Source: Mesorhizobium loti (GTDB lineage: Bacteria > Pseudomonadota > Alphaproteobacteria > Rhizobiales > Rhizobiaceae). Taken from it: a stretch of DNA of 64,000 nucleotides. Location: NCBI RefSeq assembly GCF_001510895.1, contig NZ_LPWA01000013.1, positions 1-64,000 on the forward strand, written 5' to 3'. The notes beneath the pieces were generated by a model that was given only the letters and a program-made list of their open reading frames with translations, was not told the DNA's origin and did not search any database. The translations under genes were made by a program, and so were the position numbers. The first letter of the stretch is position 1. The number at the start of each line of letters is the position of its first letter. Shown piece by piece: positions 24,321 to 34,233 of the stretch.

Positions 24321-25452
24321 CTAGTCCAGATCCGCCACCGCCTCGCCGGCGCCGCCCTCGATGCGATGGGACAGCGAGGCCTCCATGAACTCGTCGAGGT
24401 CGCCGTCGAGCACGCTTGACGGGCTGGTGCTTTCGACGCCGGTGCGCAGGTCCTTCACCAACTGGTAGGGCTGCAGCACATAGGAGCGGATCTGGTGGCC
24501 CCAGCCGATGTCGCTCTTCGACGCCTCGGTGGCGTTGGCCACCGCCTCGCGCTTCTTCAGCTCTTCCTCGTAGAGCCGCGAGCGCAGCATCTCCCAGGCC
24601 TTGGCGCGGTTCTTGTGCTGCGAGCGCTCCGCCTGGCAGGCGACCGCGATGCCGGTCGCGAGATGGGTGATGCGGACCGCCGAGTCGGTGGTGTTGACGT
24701 GCTGCCCGCCCGAGCCCGAGGAACGATAGGTGTCGATGCGGACATCGGATTCGGAAACGTTGATCTCGATCGAGTCGTCGATCACCGGATAGACCCAGAC
24801 GCTGGCGAAAGACGTGTGGCGCCGCGCATTGCTGTCGTAAGGCGAGATGCGCACAAGGCGGTGGACGCCGGACTCGGTCTTGAGCCAGCCATAGGCGTTG
24901 TGGCCCTTGATCAGAACCGTGGCGGACTTGATGCCCGCCTCTTCGCCGTCATGAACTTCCAGCACCTCGACCTTGAAGCGCCGCCGCTCTGCCCAGCGCG
25001 TGTACATGCGCAAAAGCATCGAGGCCCAGTCCTGGCTCTCGGTACCGCCGGCGCCGGCATGGATTTCGAGATAGGTGTCGTTGGCATCGGCCTCGCCCGA
25101 GAGCAGCGTCTCGACCTGGCGGGCCTTGGCCTCGCCCTGCATGGAACGCAACGCGGCCTCGGCCTCGGCGACGACACCCTCGTCGCCCTCTTCCTCGCCA
25201 AGCTCGATCAGGCCGATATTGTCGTCGAGCGCTTGGGTCAGCCCTTTGACCGCCCCGATGCCTTCCTCCAGGTTCTGGCGTTCCCGCATCAGTTTCTGTG
25301 CTTCCACGGGATCGTTCCAGAGGCTGGAATCTTCCGCGCGCGAGTTCAGATATTCAAGCCGCTTGATGGCCTGATCCCAGTCAAAGATGCCTCCTCAGCA
25401 GGGTTATCGCCTGCCTGATCTCGTCGACAATGTTGAGCGTTTCCGCGCGCAT
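24321..25452 (-). CDS. prfB: Peptide chain release factor 2 with programmed +1 frameshift
   Basis: RF2 (376 residues after shifting) releases peptides at UGA and UAA. Zero-frame codons 25452-25384 give [19 protein letters not shown] then RRHL and stop at an in-frame TGA; skipping one T continues at 25382 with [14 protein letters not shown]. The catalytic GGQ ([17 protein letters not shown]) and the stop-recognition segment are present. The stop-containing start is the classic autoregulatory arrangement: low RF2 favours shifting. No other defect. Confidence 0.95.
25380..25395 (-). promoter_or_regulatory. prfB programmed frameshift signal
   Basis: On the minus strand AGGAGG (25395-25390), a CAT codon, then CTTTGAC (25386-25380). 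This is the canonical RF2 recoding site: an internal Shine-Dalgarno sequence three bases before the CTT slippery codon, which precedes the UGA read by RF2 itself. Confidence 0.93.
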
Positions 25453-25531
25453 GGGTCTTCGTTCTGTCCTGTTCTTCTCGTTCTTTTCGGAATCGGCGCG
25501 ATACATAGGCATGCCACCGTCGCCTGTAAAG

Positions 25532-25623
25532 CGAAATGGGCCGGCTATCTTCTTGTCTGACCATGATCTTTTCCGAAAACCGATATCCACTTTTCGGGAT
25601 CATGGTCTGGCCGGCCCATTTCG
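25532..25623. repeat. Large nested inverted repeat between mrcA and prfB
   Basis: CGAAATGGGCCGG (25532-25544) pairs perfectly with CCGGCCCATTTCG (25611-25623), and inside it GACCATGATC (25559-25568) pairs with GATCATGGTC (25598-25607). The centre carries the TTTTCCGAAAACCGATATCC core of a dispersed repeat. It lies directly downstream of mrcA and upstream of prfB, so it may terminate one and shape the leader of the other. Confidence 0.7.
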
Positions 25624-25636
25624 AAATTTGGAAATT

Positions 25637-28092
25637 TTAGTAGAGGCCGCCGCCGCCGTCCTGGATGGCTTGGTTGGCCTGCGGCGACAGCCCGGCACCG
25701 GAGCCGTTGGAGCCGTCGGCGCCCATGCCGATGACCCAATAGCTGTCGGCCGGGCCGGTGCCGGGCTTGAACGCCTCGATGATGGTGTTGGGATCGCCCT
25801 CGGCCGCGCGCATGCCGGTCTTGCGGTTGATGGCGATCAGCTTCATGCCTTCCGGAACCTGGAAGTCGACATTGGGCGTGCCGTCGAGCGCGACGCGCAT
25901 GAAATCCTTGAAGATCGGCGCGGCGAGACCACCACCGGTGGCGCCCTTGCCGAGGCGCGCGGCGTGTCGTAGCCCATGTAGAGACCGACGACGAGGTTCG
26001 GCGTGAAGCCGATGAACCAGGCGTCCTTCTCATCGTTGGTCGTGCCGGTCTTGCCGGCGATGTGGCGGCCGAGCTCGGCGATGGTGGCGCCGGTGCCGCG
26101 CTGCACCACGCCCTCCATCATCGAGGTGATCTGATAGGCGGTCATCGGGTCGAGCACCTGCTCGGAATTGTCGACCAGTTCGGGCTCGGGCTGGTTTTTC
26201 CATTCCGTGGCGTTGCAACCCTCGCAGCCGCGTTCGTCCTGCTTGAAGACGGTCTTGCCGTAGCGATCCTGGATGCGGTCGATCAGCGACGGTTTGATCG
26301 ACTTGCCGCCATTGGCCATGATCGAATAGGCCGATACCATGCGCATGACCGTCGTCTCGCCGGAGCCCAGCGCCATCGGCAGATAAGGCGCGAGATGGTC
26401 GTAGACGCCGAAGCGTTCGGCATATTCAACGACCAGCTTCATGCCCATGTCGTTGGCGAGCCGCACCGTCATAAGGTTGCGCGACTTCTCGATGCCGGAG
26501 CGCAAGGTGGCGGGGCCGGCGACCGTGCCGTCATAGTTCTTCGGCGTCCAGGTCGTGTTGCCGCTCTGGATGGTGATCGGACCGTCCATGATCACGGAAG
26601 CCGGCGTGTAGCCGTTGTCGAGCGCCGCCGAATAGACGATCGGCTTGAACGACGAACCCGGCTGGCGCATCGCCTGCGTCGCGCGGTTGAACTCCGACTG
26701 CGCGTAGGAGAAGCCGCCGACCATGGCCAGTACACGTCCGGTATGCGGGTCCATGGCAACGAGACCGCCTTGGACCTCCGGCGCCTGGCGGAGCGTGTAG
26801 GCATTGTCGGAGCCGTCGTTCTTCTGAACGAAGACGACGTCGCCGGGCTCCAGCACTTCCGCCGGAGATTTCGCCCTGACGGACTTGCCGTTGACGAAAT
26901 GGCGCATGGCGAAGCCCATGTCGTCCTTGCTGACGGTTCCCTCGACGCGCTCCTTGACGATGTCGCCCGAGACCTGGCGTTTGGGTTGAAGTCCGATCGT
27001 CAGCCCGTCGGCCGAGCTGTCAAGCACGACAGCGAGCGTCCACTCGGGCACATCCTCCAAACCCTTGACGTTGCCGAGCGGCACGCCCCAGTCGCCGGAA
27101 ATGTCGATATGGGTCACCGGTCCGCGATAGCCGCGCAACATGTCATATTTCAGAAGTCCGTTCTGCATCGCCTTGCGGGCAATGAGCTGGATCTTCGGAT
27201 CGAGCGTCGTGCGCACGGACAGGCCGCCCTCGTAGAGCGCGTTCTCGCCATAGCGGGCGATGATCTGGCGGCGCACTTCCTCGGTGAAAAACTCGCCCGC
27301 GAACAGATAGGAGCCGTTGCGGCGCGGCGTCACGCCGAGCGGCTCAGCCTTGGCCTTGGCGCCCTCCTCGCGGGTGACGTAGCCGTTCTCGACCATCTGG
27401 TCGATGACCCAGTTGCGGCGCTCCAGCGCGCGATCGGCATGCTTGAAGGGGTGATAGTTGTTGGGACCCTTCGGCAGCGAAGCGAGATAGGCGGCCTCGG
27501 CGACGGTGAGCTCATTGACCGACTTGTCGAAATAGGTGAGCGCGGCACCTGCGACGCCATAGGCGCCGAAGCCGAAGAAGATCTCGTTGAGGTAGAGCTC
27601 GAGGATGCGGTCCTTCGAATAGGCCTGCTCGATGCGGAAGGCCAGGATCATCTCCTTGATCTTGCGCTCGTAGGTCTGGTCCGAGGTGAGCAGGAAGTTC
27701 TTCGCCACCTGCTGCGTGATCGTCGAGGCGCCGACCTGGCGCCTGCCGGAGCCGAAATTCTGCAGGTTGACGATGATGGCGCGGCCAAGGCCGGTGATGT
27801 CGATGCCCGGGTGGTTGTAGAAATTCTTGTCCTCGGCCGACATGAAGGCGGCCTTGACGCGGTCCGGGATCGCCTGGATCGGCAGATAGAGGCGCCGCTC
27901 GCGCGCGTACTCAGCCATCAGCGAGCCGTCGGACGCATGGATGCGCGTCGTCACCGGCGGCTCGTATTTGGCCAGCACTTCGTAGTCGGGCAGATCTTTC
28001 GTCAGATGGCTGATGTAGATGGCCAGGCCGGCGGCGACCAAAAGCGCCAGCGTCGTGCCGACGCCGAAGAAATAGCCGATGAGACGAATCAT
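25637..28092 (-). CDS. mrcA: Penicillin-binding protein 1A (frameshifted near the C-terminus)
   Basis: A class A PBP that polymerises and cross-links peptidoglycan. N-terminal membrane helix, glycosyltransferase domain (about 55-230), then the transpeptidase domain with SSFK near residue 479 (catalytic Ser), a KSRN motif and GKTGTTNDEK. After LYMGYDTPR the frame shifts: restoring one base near 25956 gives RLGKGATGG and leads through MRVALDGTPNVDFQVPEG to the natural end at 25637, about 818 residues in all. An essential-type gene, so a sequencing error is the likely explanation. Confidence 0.9.
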
Positions 28093-28325
28093 GCCCGCTC
28101 CAGTCCGAGGTTCGGGATTTTCCTAGACGAAGCCGACAGTCGCGCAAGCTTCCCGGGGCGGTTCCCAATCCGCAATGAAAAACCCATGTCGCCACCATGT
28201 GGACAAAATACGGCAGCGCGAAATTTCAGGACTCGGTCCGTTAAATAATAACGCCACGTGTTGTCGTCATGCAACGCCGCTTGTGGTTGTGGAACGGCTC
28301 ACGGTTGTGGGCGGGTGCAGCCCCG

Positions 28326-29582
28326 TCAGCCGCCAGCCCGGGCTCCGGCTTTCGCCGCGGCGAACAGAGCAACGGCATTGGTTATGCTCTGCGCGGCCTT
28401 GCCGCGCCAGTCGGCGCTCAGCAGTTGCGCCTCGTCCTTGCTGTTGGAGAGATAGCCAAGCTCGACCAGCACGGAGGGAACGTCAGGCGCCTTGAGCACC
28501 TTGAAGCCCGCCGAGCGCTGTGGGTTGTTGATCAGGCCGACGCTGGTCGACAGCTGGCCGACCAGGGTGTGGGCAAAGCTCATCGAAAAGCCGTGCGTCT
28601 CGCGGCGGATCAGGTCGATCAGGATGTCGGTGACCTCTTTGTTGTCGTCCTCGATCTTCATGCCGGCGAACTGGTCGGACAGGTTTTCGCGATCGGCGAG
28701 CGCCTGGGCCTCGGGGTCGGAGGCCTTGTCCGAGAGCGTATAGACGGTGGCGCCGCGGAGGCCCTTGACGGCAATCGTGTCGGCATGGATGGAGATCAGC
28801 AGATCGGCTTCGTGCTGACGGGCGATGCGCACGCGGTCGTCAAGCGTGAGGTACACGTCGTTTTCCCGCGTCATGTACACATCATATTTGCCGACCGCGG
28901 CAAGCTTGTCGCGCAATTCGGTGGCAAAGGCGAGCGTGACGTTCTTCTCGACCGTGCCGCCGGTACTCTCCGCGCCGCCGTCGACACCGCCATGTCCGGG
29001 ATCGACGACCACGGTGAAGCGATGTCCGGGCGCCGAGACCGGCCCGGTGCCGACGCGGCCGCCTTTGTCGGCGGAAACGGTCGAGCCGGTTGTCAGCGAC
29101 TGGTTGGCCAGAGCTGCATCGAACTCCCGTTCCGATGCGGCCGACATGTCGATGGCGATGCGATAGCCGCTGCCGTCATCGTTCTTCAGCACGTCGAGCT
29201 TGTCGACGGCGAACGGCCCCTTGCCGGTAAGGATCAGCCGCGAGCCCTGGCCCTGGTCGCCAAAGCGGACCGCGCGCACCAGCCCGCGCGGCTTCACGTC
29301 CTTGGCGTTGAGCGCGAATCGCGTGCGCGGCAGGTCGACGACAAGGCGGTTGGGACCGCGCAGCAGGAACCACTTCACGTCCGGCTCACGGTCGAAGGTC
29401 ATGACGATGCGCATCTTGGTGGCGTCGCCGGCCATCTTGTAGCCGGTTGCGCCAAGCAGCCCATCGGCCCGCGCGGCGGCGGTCAGGCCAAGCAGGACTG
29501 CCAGCAGAAAAAGCGCCCTCGCCATAGGCCGGAGATGCCCAGCGGCGCCACGCCCCTTGTCTGCGGTGCCTGCCAGTCCCAT
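28326..29582 (-). CDS. N-acetylmuramoyl-L-alanine amidase (AmiC-like)
   Basis: About 418 residues: signal sequence (MARALFLLAVLLGLTAAARA), an AMIN domain (about 45-140) for envelope targeting, and a zinc Amidase_3 domain with VVDPGHGGVDGGAES, TRENDVYLTLDDRV, ISIHADT and LVELGYLSN, whose His and Glu bind zinc. It cleaves the peptide from peptidoglycan glycan strands, for instance at cell separation. ATG 29582 or the later ATG 29525 could be the start; the latter gives a cleaner signal peptide. Follows rne divergently and precedes mrcA, a conserved alphaproteobacterial order. Confidence 0.9.
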   Translation of the reverse strand: MGLAGTADKGRGAAGHLRPMARALFLLAVLLGLTAAARADGLLGATGYKMAGDATKMRIVMTFDREPDVKWFLLRGPNRLVVDLPRTRFALNAKDVKPRGLVRAVRFGDQGQGSRLILTGKGPFAVDKLDVLKNDDGSGYRIAIDMSAASEREFDAALANQSLTTGSTVSADKGGRVGTGPVSAPGHRFTVVVDPGHGGVDGGAESTGGTVEKNVTLAFATELRDKLAAVGKYDVYMTRENDVYLTLDDRVRIARQHEADLLISIHADTIAVKGLRGATVYTLSDKASDPEAQALADRENLSDQFAGMKIEDDNKEVTDILIDLIRRETHGFSMSFAHTLVGQLSTSVGLINNPQRSAGFKVLKAPDVPSVLVELGYLSNSKDEAQLLSADWRGKAAQSITNAVALFAAAKAGARAGG

Positions 29583-30213
29583 CTCTTGTCCGTCGCTCCC
29601 GGTTTGGCGCCTTGCGCCGGGTCGTTTCGCAGAAGGGCCTGTCTGGCAGCCAACTCGATTAACGATTGGTATCCAGAGAAGGTTAACCAAGCCTTTTCAT
29701 GCAGCGGGTGGAGCACGATCTTCCCCAACGGAAGCGCTTTTTGCCGGCATCCGAAATCGGGGTTGCCTTCCACCACGCCAAATCATAAAAGCGACATTGG
29801 ATCACTGCAATCCTGGAACCGCCCGCCTCTGCAGTTTCCCGCCAGGGGTAAGAGGCGCTTCCGGGTTTCGGGCGATCGCGACGATTTTCGCAGGCGTGCT
29901 CCCGTGGCGGGGGAATCGCTTGCGCGATGAAAACGGCCGGGATGTCCCGCGCCGGCTCTGTGCGAGCAAACAAGCTGGTCCGGCTCAGCCCGGGCTTGGT
30001 TCAAAAGGTTCTGCTGGGTGCCGATGGCTTCAAGCGCAATCATGGAAAGGTCCGCATCGAACCGCGCCATTGTGGCTGCGGGCGGCACCGCCATCGCGTT
30101 GAAGCAGCGGCCGGCGGACATTCAATTATCCGGCATCCACACAAATCCAGGCACACAGCGGCGAGGTCTGCCTCGCCAGCTGCGGCTGATGGCTGCCGGG
30201 AGGAAACGAAATA
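29583..30213 (+). other. Long spacer and probable 5' leader of rne
   Basis: About 630 nt separate the amidase start from rne, with no convincing gene. RNase E messages carry long, structured leaders that allow the enzyme to control its own mRNA, and this spacer is large enough for one. GAGGTCTGCCTCGCCAGCTG and nearby GC-rich arms can pair, but I could not fold it. A GGGAGGAAACGAAATA ribosome-binding region precedes the rne ATG. Confidence 0.35.
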
Positions 30214-33183
30214 ATGCCCAACAAGATGCTGATAGACGCCTCCCACCCGGAGGAAACACGCGTTGTTGTCGTTCGCGGTAACCGCATCGAAGAATTCGAC
30301 TTTGAATCCCAGGACAAGAAGCAGCTCAAAGGAAACATCTATCTCGCCCGCGTAACCCGAGTCGAACCTTCCCTTCAGGCAGCCTTTGTCGAATATGGCG
30401 GCAACCGTCACGGTTTTCTCGCCTTCAGTGAAATTCATCCCGACTACTACCAGATCCCGGTCGCCGACCGTCAGGCCCTGCTGCGCGCCGAAGCGCAGGA
30501 GGCCGAGGACGAAGACGACGAGGAGGCCGAGGCCGGCGAGGAGCAGCAGGCGCGCGATCGCGGCAGCCGTCGCAGCCGCCGGCGCGGCGGCAAGAATCGC
30601 GACCGGGCCGAGCAGAAGCGCGGCGCCGATGCTGCCGGTTCCGAGGAAAATAGCGAAAATGCTGAGCACGCCCCCGCTTCGGAAGAAGCTGGCAATGAGG
30701 CCGGCGAAGCAACCGATGCCCCGGCGGAGAACGCCGAAGCGGCCGCCGAGACCGTCGAGGCCGTAGCCGAGGCAGCCGGCGAACAAGAAAACAAGGCGCC
30801 CGAGGCCAGCAGCGACGCTGCTGAAGGCGAAGCCGCCGAGCATGAGGATAGACAGCCATTTGAAGGCGGCCCCTCCTCGATGGCTGCGAGCGTCGATGCG
30901 GATGTGATTTCCGAAGCGGTGCCGCAGGCTGAATCCACCAGCGAGGTCGCATCGGCGGACGAAGCCGCTCCCAGCGATAGCGATCGCGGCATGCTCGAAG
31001 AGGTCTCATCCGCGCATTCGGACGAGCACGAGATCGAATCGGTCGGCGCCGAGGACGCGCTGGAAGAGGTCCGCAACCGCCGCAAGCCGGTCCGCCGCCA
31101 GTACAAGATCCAGGAAGTCATCAAGCGCCGCCAGATCCTGCTGGTCCAGGTCGTCAAGGAAGAGCGCGGCAACAAGGGCGCGGCGCTGACCACATATCTC
31201 TCGCTCGCCGGCCGCTATTCGGTGCTGATGCCCAACACCGCGCGTGGCGGCGGCATCTCGCGCAAGATCACCAATGCCCAGGACCGCAAGCGGCTGAAGG
31301 AGGTCGTCGCTGACCTCGAGGTGCCGCAGGGCATGGGCGTCATCCTGCGCACCGCCGGCGAAAGCCGCACCAAGGCCGAGATCAAGCGCGACTACGAATA
31401 TCTCATGCGGCTTTGGGAAAACGTCCGCAATCTGACACTGCAGTCCTCGGCCCCTGCCCTGGTCTATGAGGAAGGCAGTCTGATCAAGCGTTCGGTGCGC
31501 GACCTCTACAACAAGGATATCGACGAGATCCTGGTCTCCGGCGAGGACGGCTATCGCGAGGCCAAGGACTTTATGCGCATGCTGATGCCGAGCCACGCCA
31601 AGGTGGTTCAGCCCTATCGCGACACCACCCCGATCTTCGTGCGCAACGGCATCGAAGCGCAGCTCGACCGCATGCTGCAGCCGCAGGTGACGCTGAAGAG
31701 CGGCGGTTACATCATCATCAACCAGACCGAGGCGCTGGTCTCGATCGACGTCAATTCCGGCCGCTCCACCAAGGAGCATTCGATCGAGGACACCGCGCTC
31801 CACACCAATCTGGAGGCCGCGGAGGAAGTCGCCCGGCAGCTGAGGCTGCGCGACCTTGCCGGCCTGATCGTCATCGACTTCATCGACATGGAGGAGAACC
31901 GCAACAATCGCTCCGTCGAGAAGCGGCTGAAGGATCACCTCAAGAACGACCGCGCCCGCATCCAGGTCGGCCGCATCTCGCATTTCGGCCTGATGGAGAT
32001 GTCGCGCCAGCGCATCCGCGCCAGCGTGCTGGAATCGACGATGAAGCCCTGCCCGCATTGCGGCGGCACCGGCCATGTGCGCTCCGACTCTTCGGTGGCG
32101 CTGATGGTGGTGCGGGCGATCGAGGAATTCCTGCTCAAGGATTCGCGCAGCCACATCACCGTGCGCACGCCGGCGGCGACGGCACTCTATGTGCTCAACC
32201 ACAAGCGCGCCAATCTGGTCGAGCTCGAGGCCCGGTTCGGCCTGACCATCACGCTCGAAGCCGACGAGACGCTGGGCGCGCAGCATTACGCAATCTTCCG
32301 CGGCGCCGTGGCGGAGAAGCCGGAAGGCTTTGTCGAGGTGCGCAGCCTGCCGACCTATGCCGAGCCGGAAGAGCCGGAGGACGAGATCGTCGTCGAGGAG
32401 GAAGACGAGGTTTCGGTCGAGGCCGAACAGCCGCGCCACCCGCAGCAGGGTCAGCATCAGCAACGCCCGGAGGACGGCGAAGGCCGCAAGCGCCGCAAGC
32501 GTCGTCGCCGGCGCGGCGGCAAGGATCGCGACCGCGAGCATGGTGCTCATGGCGACGCTGTTTCGGCCCCCGCGCCGGCGGATGCCGCTGCGTCGGCAGG
32601 CGAAGCAACAGCCGAGGCAAAGGCTGAAGCATCGGCGGACGTGGAAGCGACTGCAGAAGCACCCGAAGAAGGTAACGGCAAGAAGCGCCGTCGCGGCAAG
32701 CGCGGCGGCAAGCGCAATCGCCGCGAAGACGGCGAAGCCGCTGCCGATGCCACCGGCGAGACGGCCGATGGCATCGAAGGCGAGGAAGCGGAAGCCGAAG
32801 CTGCCGAAGGCGCGCCGCAGGTAGCGGCAGCCGAAGAGCAGGCCGCGCCCTCGCCTGCCAATGACGATGCTCCGGAGACGGAGAAGCCAAAGAAGCCGCG
32901 CCGTGCATCGCGAGCCAAGAAGACTGCCGAGCAAACGGTGGCCGAGGCCGCGCCAGAGCCGGTCGCGGAACTTGCCGCCGCGCCTGCGGCCGCCGAACCG
33001 GAGCCGGCAGCCGCTGCTTCCGCTTCGGCCGAGGAGCCCGTCAATGCGCACCCGACGCGGCGCAAGCCCCAGTCGATCGACGCGCCGGTCGTTCCCGTCG
33101 TTTCGTCCAGCGTCACCGAGGCGGCCAAGGCCGAAGAAAAGCCGAAGCGGGCAGGCTGGTGGCAGAGAAAGGGCTTCTTCTAA
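30214..33183 (+). CDS. rne: Ribonuclease E
   Basis: A 989-residue endoribonuclease and degradosome scaffold. The S1 domain begins near residue 35 (GNIYLARVTRVEPSLQAAFV) and is interrupted by an acidic, Arg-patched insertion at about 90-285, an alphaproteobacterial trait. It resumes at QILLVQVVKEERGNKGAAL. The DNase I-like catalytic aspartates are in VSIDVNSG (about 511) and VIDFIDM (about 553), and the zinc link is CPHCGGTG (about 613). The C-terminal 270 residues are low-complexity Ala/Glu/Arg, expected to be disordered and to bind partners and RNA. Confidence 0.96.
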   Translation: MPNKMLIDASHPEETRVVVVRGNRIEEFDFESQDKKQLKGNIYLARVTRVEPSLQAAFVEYGGNRHGFLAFSEIHPDYYQIPVADRQALLRAEAQEAEDEDDEEAEAGEEQQARDRGSRRSRRRGGKNRDRAEQKRGADAAGSEENSENAEHAPASEEAGNEAGEATDAPAENAEAAAETVEAVAEAAGEQENKAPEASSDAAEGEAAEHEDRQPFEGGPSSMAASVDADVISEAVPQAESTSEVASADEAAPSDSDRGMLEEVSSAHSDEHEIESVGAEDALEEVRNRRKPVRRQYKIQEVIKRRQILLVQVVKEERGNKGAALTTYLSLAGRYSVLMPNTARGGGISRKITNAQDRKRLKEVVADLEVPQGMGVILRTAGESRTKAEIKRDYEYLMRLWENVRNLTLQSSAPALVYEEGSLIKRSVRDLYNKDIDEILVSGEDGYREAKDFMRMLMPSHAKVVQPYRDTTPIFVRNGIEAQLDRMLQPQVTLKSGGYIIINQTEALVSIDVNSGRSTKEHSIEDTALHTNLEAAEEVARQLRLRDLAGLIVIDFIDMEENRNNRSVEKRLKDHLKNDRARIQVGRISHFGLMEMSRQRIRASVLESTMKPCPHCGGTGHVRSDSSVALMVVRAIEEFLLKDSRSHITVRTPAATALYVLNHKRANLVELEARFGLTITLEADETLGAQHYAIFRGAVAEKPEGFVEVRSLPTYAEPEEPEDEIVVEEEDEVSVEAEQPRHPQQGQHQQRPEDGEGRKRRKRRRRRGGKDRDREHGAHGDAVSAPAPADAAASAGEATAEAKAEASADVEATAEAPEEGNGKKRRRGKRGGKRNRREDGEAAADATGETADGIEGEEAEAEAAEGAPQVAAAEEQAAPSPANDDAPETEKPKKPRRASRAKKTAEQTVAEAAPEPVAELAAAPAAAEPEPAAAASASAEEPVNAHPTRRKPQSIDAPVVPVVSSSVTEAAKAEEKPKRAGWWQRKGFF

Positions 33184-33214
33184 GCCTTTCAACCTGTTAG
33201 GCTGATTTGTTAGC

Positions 33215-33250
33215 AAAATCCCGCGCTGTTCGGCGCGGGATTTTTCTTTT
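33215..33250 (+). terminator. Intrinsic terminator of rne
   Basis: AAAATCCCGCGC (33215-33226), loop TGTTCG, then GCGCGGGATTTT (33233-33244) and a further TCTTTT: a perfect 12-bp stem with U-rich tail 32 nt after the rne stop. Confidence 0.93.
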
Positions 33251-33285
33251 CAGGTCGCTTCCAGTTCCGGTGCCTGAACCGCAGA

Positions 33286-34233
33286 TCAAGGCGCGAAGAT
33301 CGACCAGTTCATCATCCTGGCGAGCTTTTCCAGGGCGATCGAGCCGAGCTTGGAATTGCCGTTCTCGTTGAGGCCGGGCGACCAGACGGCGAGCGAGGCT
33401 ACGCCCGGCACGATCCCAAGAATGCCGCCGCCGACGCCACTTTTCCCAGGAATGCCGACGCGGAAAGCGAAGTCGCCGGAGCCGTCATAGTGGCCGCAGG
33501 TCAGCATCAGCGCGCCGATGCGGCGCGCCCGCTCGGTCGATACGACCGAATGTCCTGTGGCCGGGTTGCGGCCGCCATTGGCAAGGAAGCGGCCGGCCAT
33601 GGCGAGCTGCCGGCAGCTCATGGCAATGGCGCAGTGGTGAAAATAGACGCCCAGCGCCAGCTCCGGCTCGTGATGGAGATTGCCGAAGGATTTCATGTAG
33701 TTGGCTAAGGCGAAATTGCGGTAGCCGGTGGCGCGCTCGGAGGCCGCGACCTCGCGGTCGATGATGATCGTGTCGTCGTCGGCGAGGAACTGGACGAAGC
33801 GCAGGATCTCGCCGATCGCCTCGCGCGGCTGATGACCGGCAAGCAGGATGTCGGAGATGACGATGGCGCCGGCATTGATGAACGGATTGCGTGGAATGCC
33901 GTTCTCGTGCTCGAGCTGGACGATCGAGTTGAACGGATTGCCGGAGGGCTCGCGGCCGACGCGGTGCCAGAGCGCATCGCCGACCTTGCCGAGCGCCAAG
34001 GTCAGAGTGAACACCTTCGAGACGCTCTGGATCGAAAAGGGCTGATCGGCATCGCCCGCAAGGAGGACGCGCCCGTCATTGGTCACCGCGGCAATGCCGA
34101 ATTTCTTCGGGTCGACCTTGCCAAGCTGCGGAATATAGGTGGCGACATTGCCACGATCGGTGCGCTCCGCCATTTCGGCGGCCACTTCGGCCAGCGCCTG
34201 CTCGAGTTCCGGCATGGCGTCTATTTCAGCCAA
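33286..34233 (-). CDS. glsA: Glutaminase
   Basis: A 315-residue serine-dependent glutaminase of the beta-lactamase-like fold, converting glutamine to glutamate and ammonia. The catalytic SxxK is in [13 protein letters not shown] (about 65-77); [26 protein letters not shown], the [15 protein letters not shown] tract and the C-terminal [14 protein letters not shown] complete the active site. ATG 34233 overlaps the aminotransferase stop by 13 nt; ATG 34215 is an alternative without overlap. Operon with the aminotransferase. Confidence 0.94.
   Translation of the reverse strand: MAEIDAMPELEQALAEVAAEMAERTDRGNVATYIPQLGKVDPKKFGIAAVTNDGRVLLAGDADQPFSIQSVSKVFTLTLALGKVGDALWHRVGREPSGNPFNSIVQLEHENGIPRNPFINAGAIVISDILLAGHQPREAIGEILRFVQFLADDDTIIIDREVAASERATGYRNFALANYMKSFGNLHHEPELALGVYFHHCAIAMSCRQLAMAGRFLANGGRNPATGHSVVSTERARRIGALMLTCGHYDGSGDFAFRVGIPGKSGVGGGILGIVPGVASLAVWSPGLNENGNSKLGSIALEKLARMMNWSIFAP

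Noticed and set aside
25637..25960. Programmed frameshift in mrcA
   Set aside because: No slippery heptamer or upstream Shine-Dalgarno at the shift point, and the same kind of single-base loss is seen in seven other genes.
26062..28248. Long plus-strand frame opposite mrcA (728 codons)
   Set aside because: It is antisense to a clear PBP1A gene, has the Arg/His/Ala/Asp-rich composition expected from GC-rich antisense codons, and shows no domain.
31006..33216. Long minus-strand frame opposite rne (736 codons)
   Set aside because: Complement of RNase E codon usage; composition is low-complexity Gly/Leu/Arg with no signal peptide, RBS or motif.
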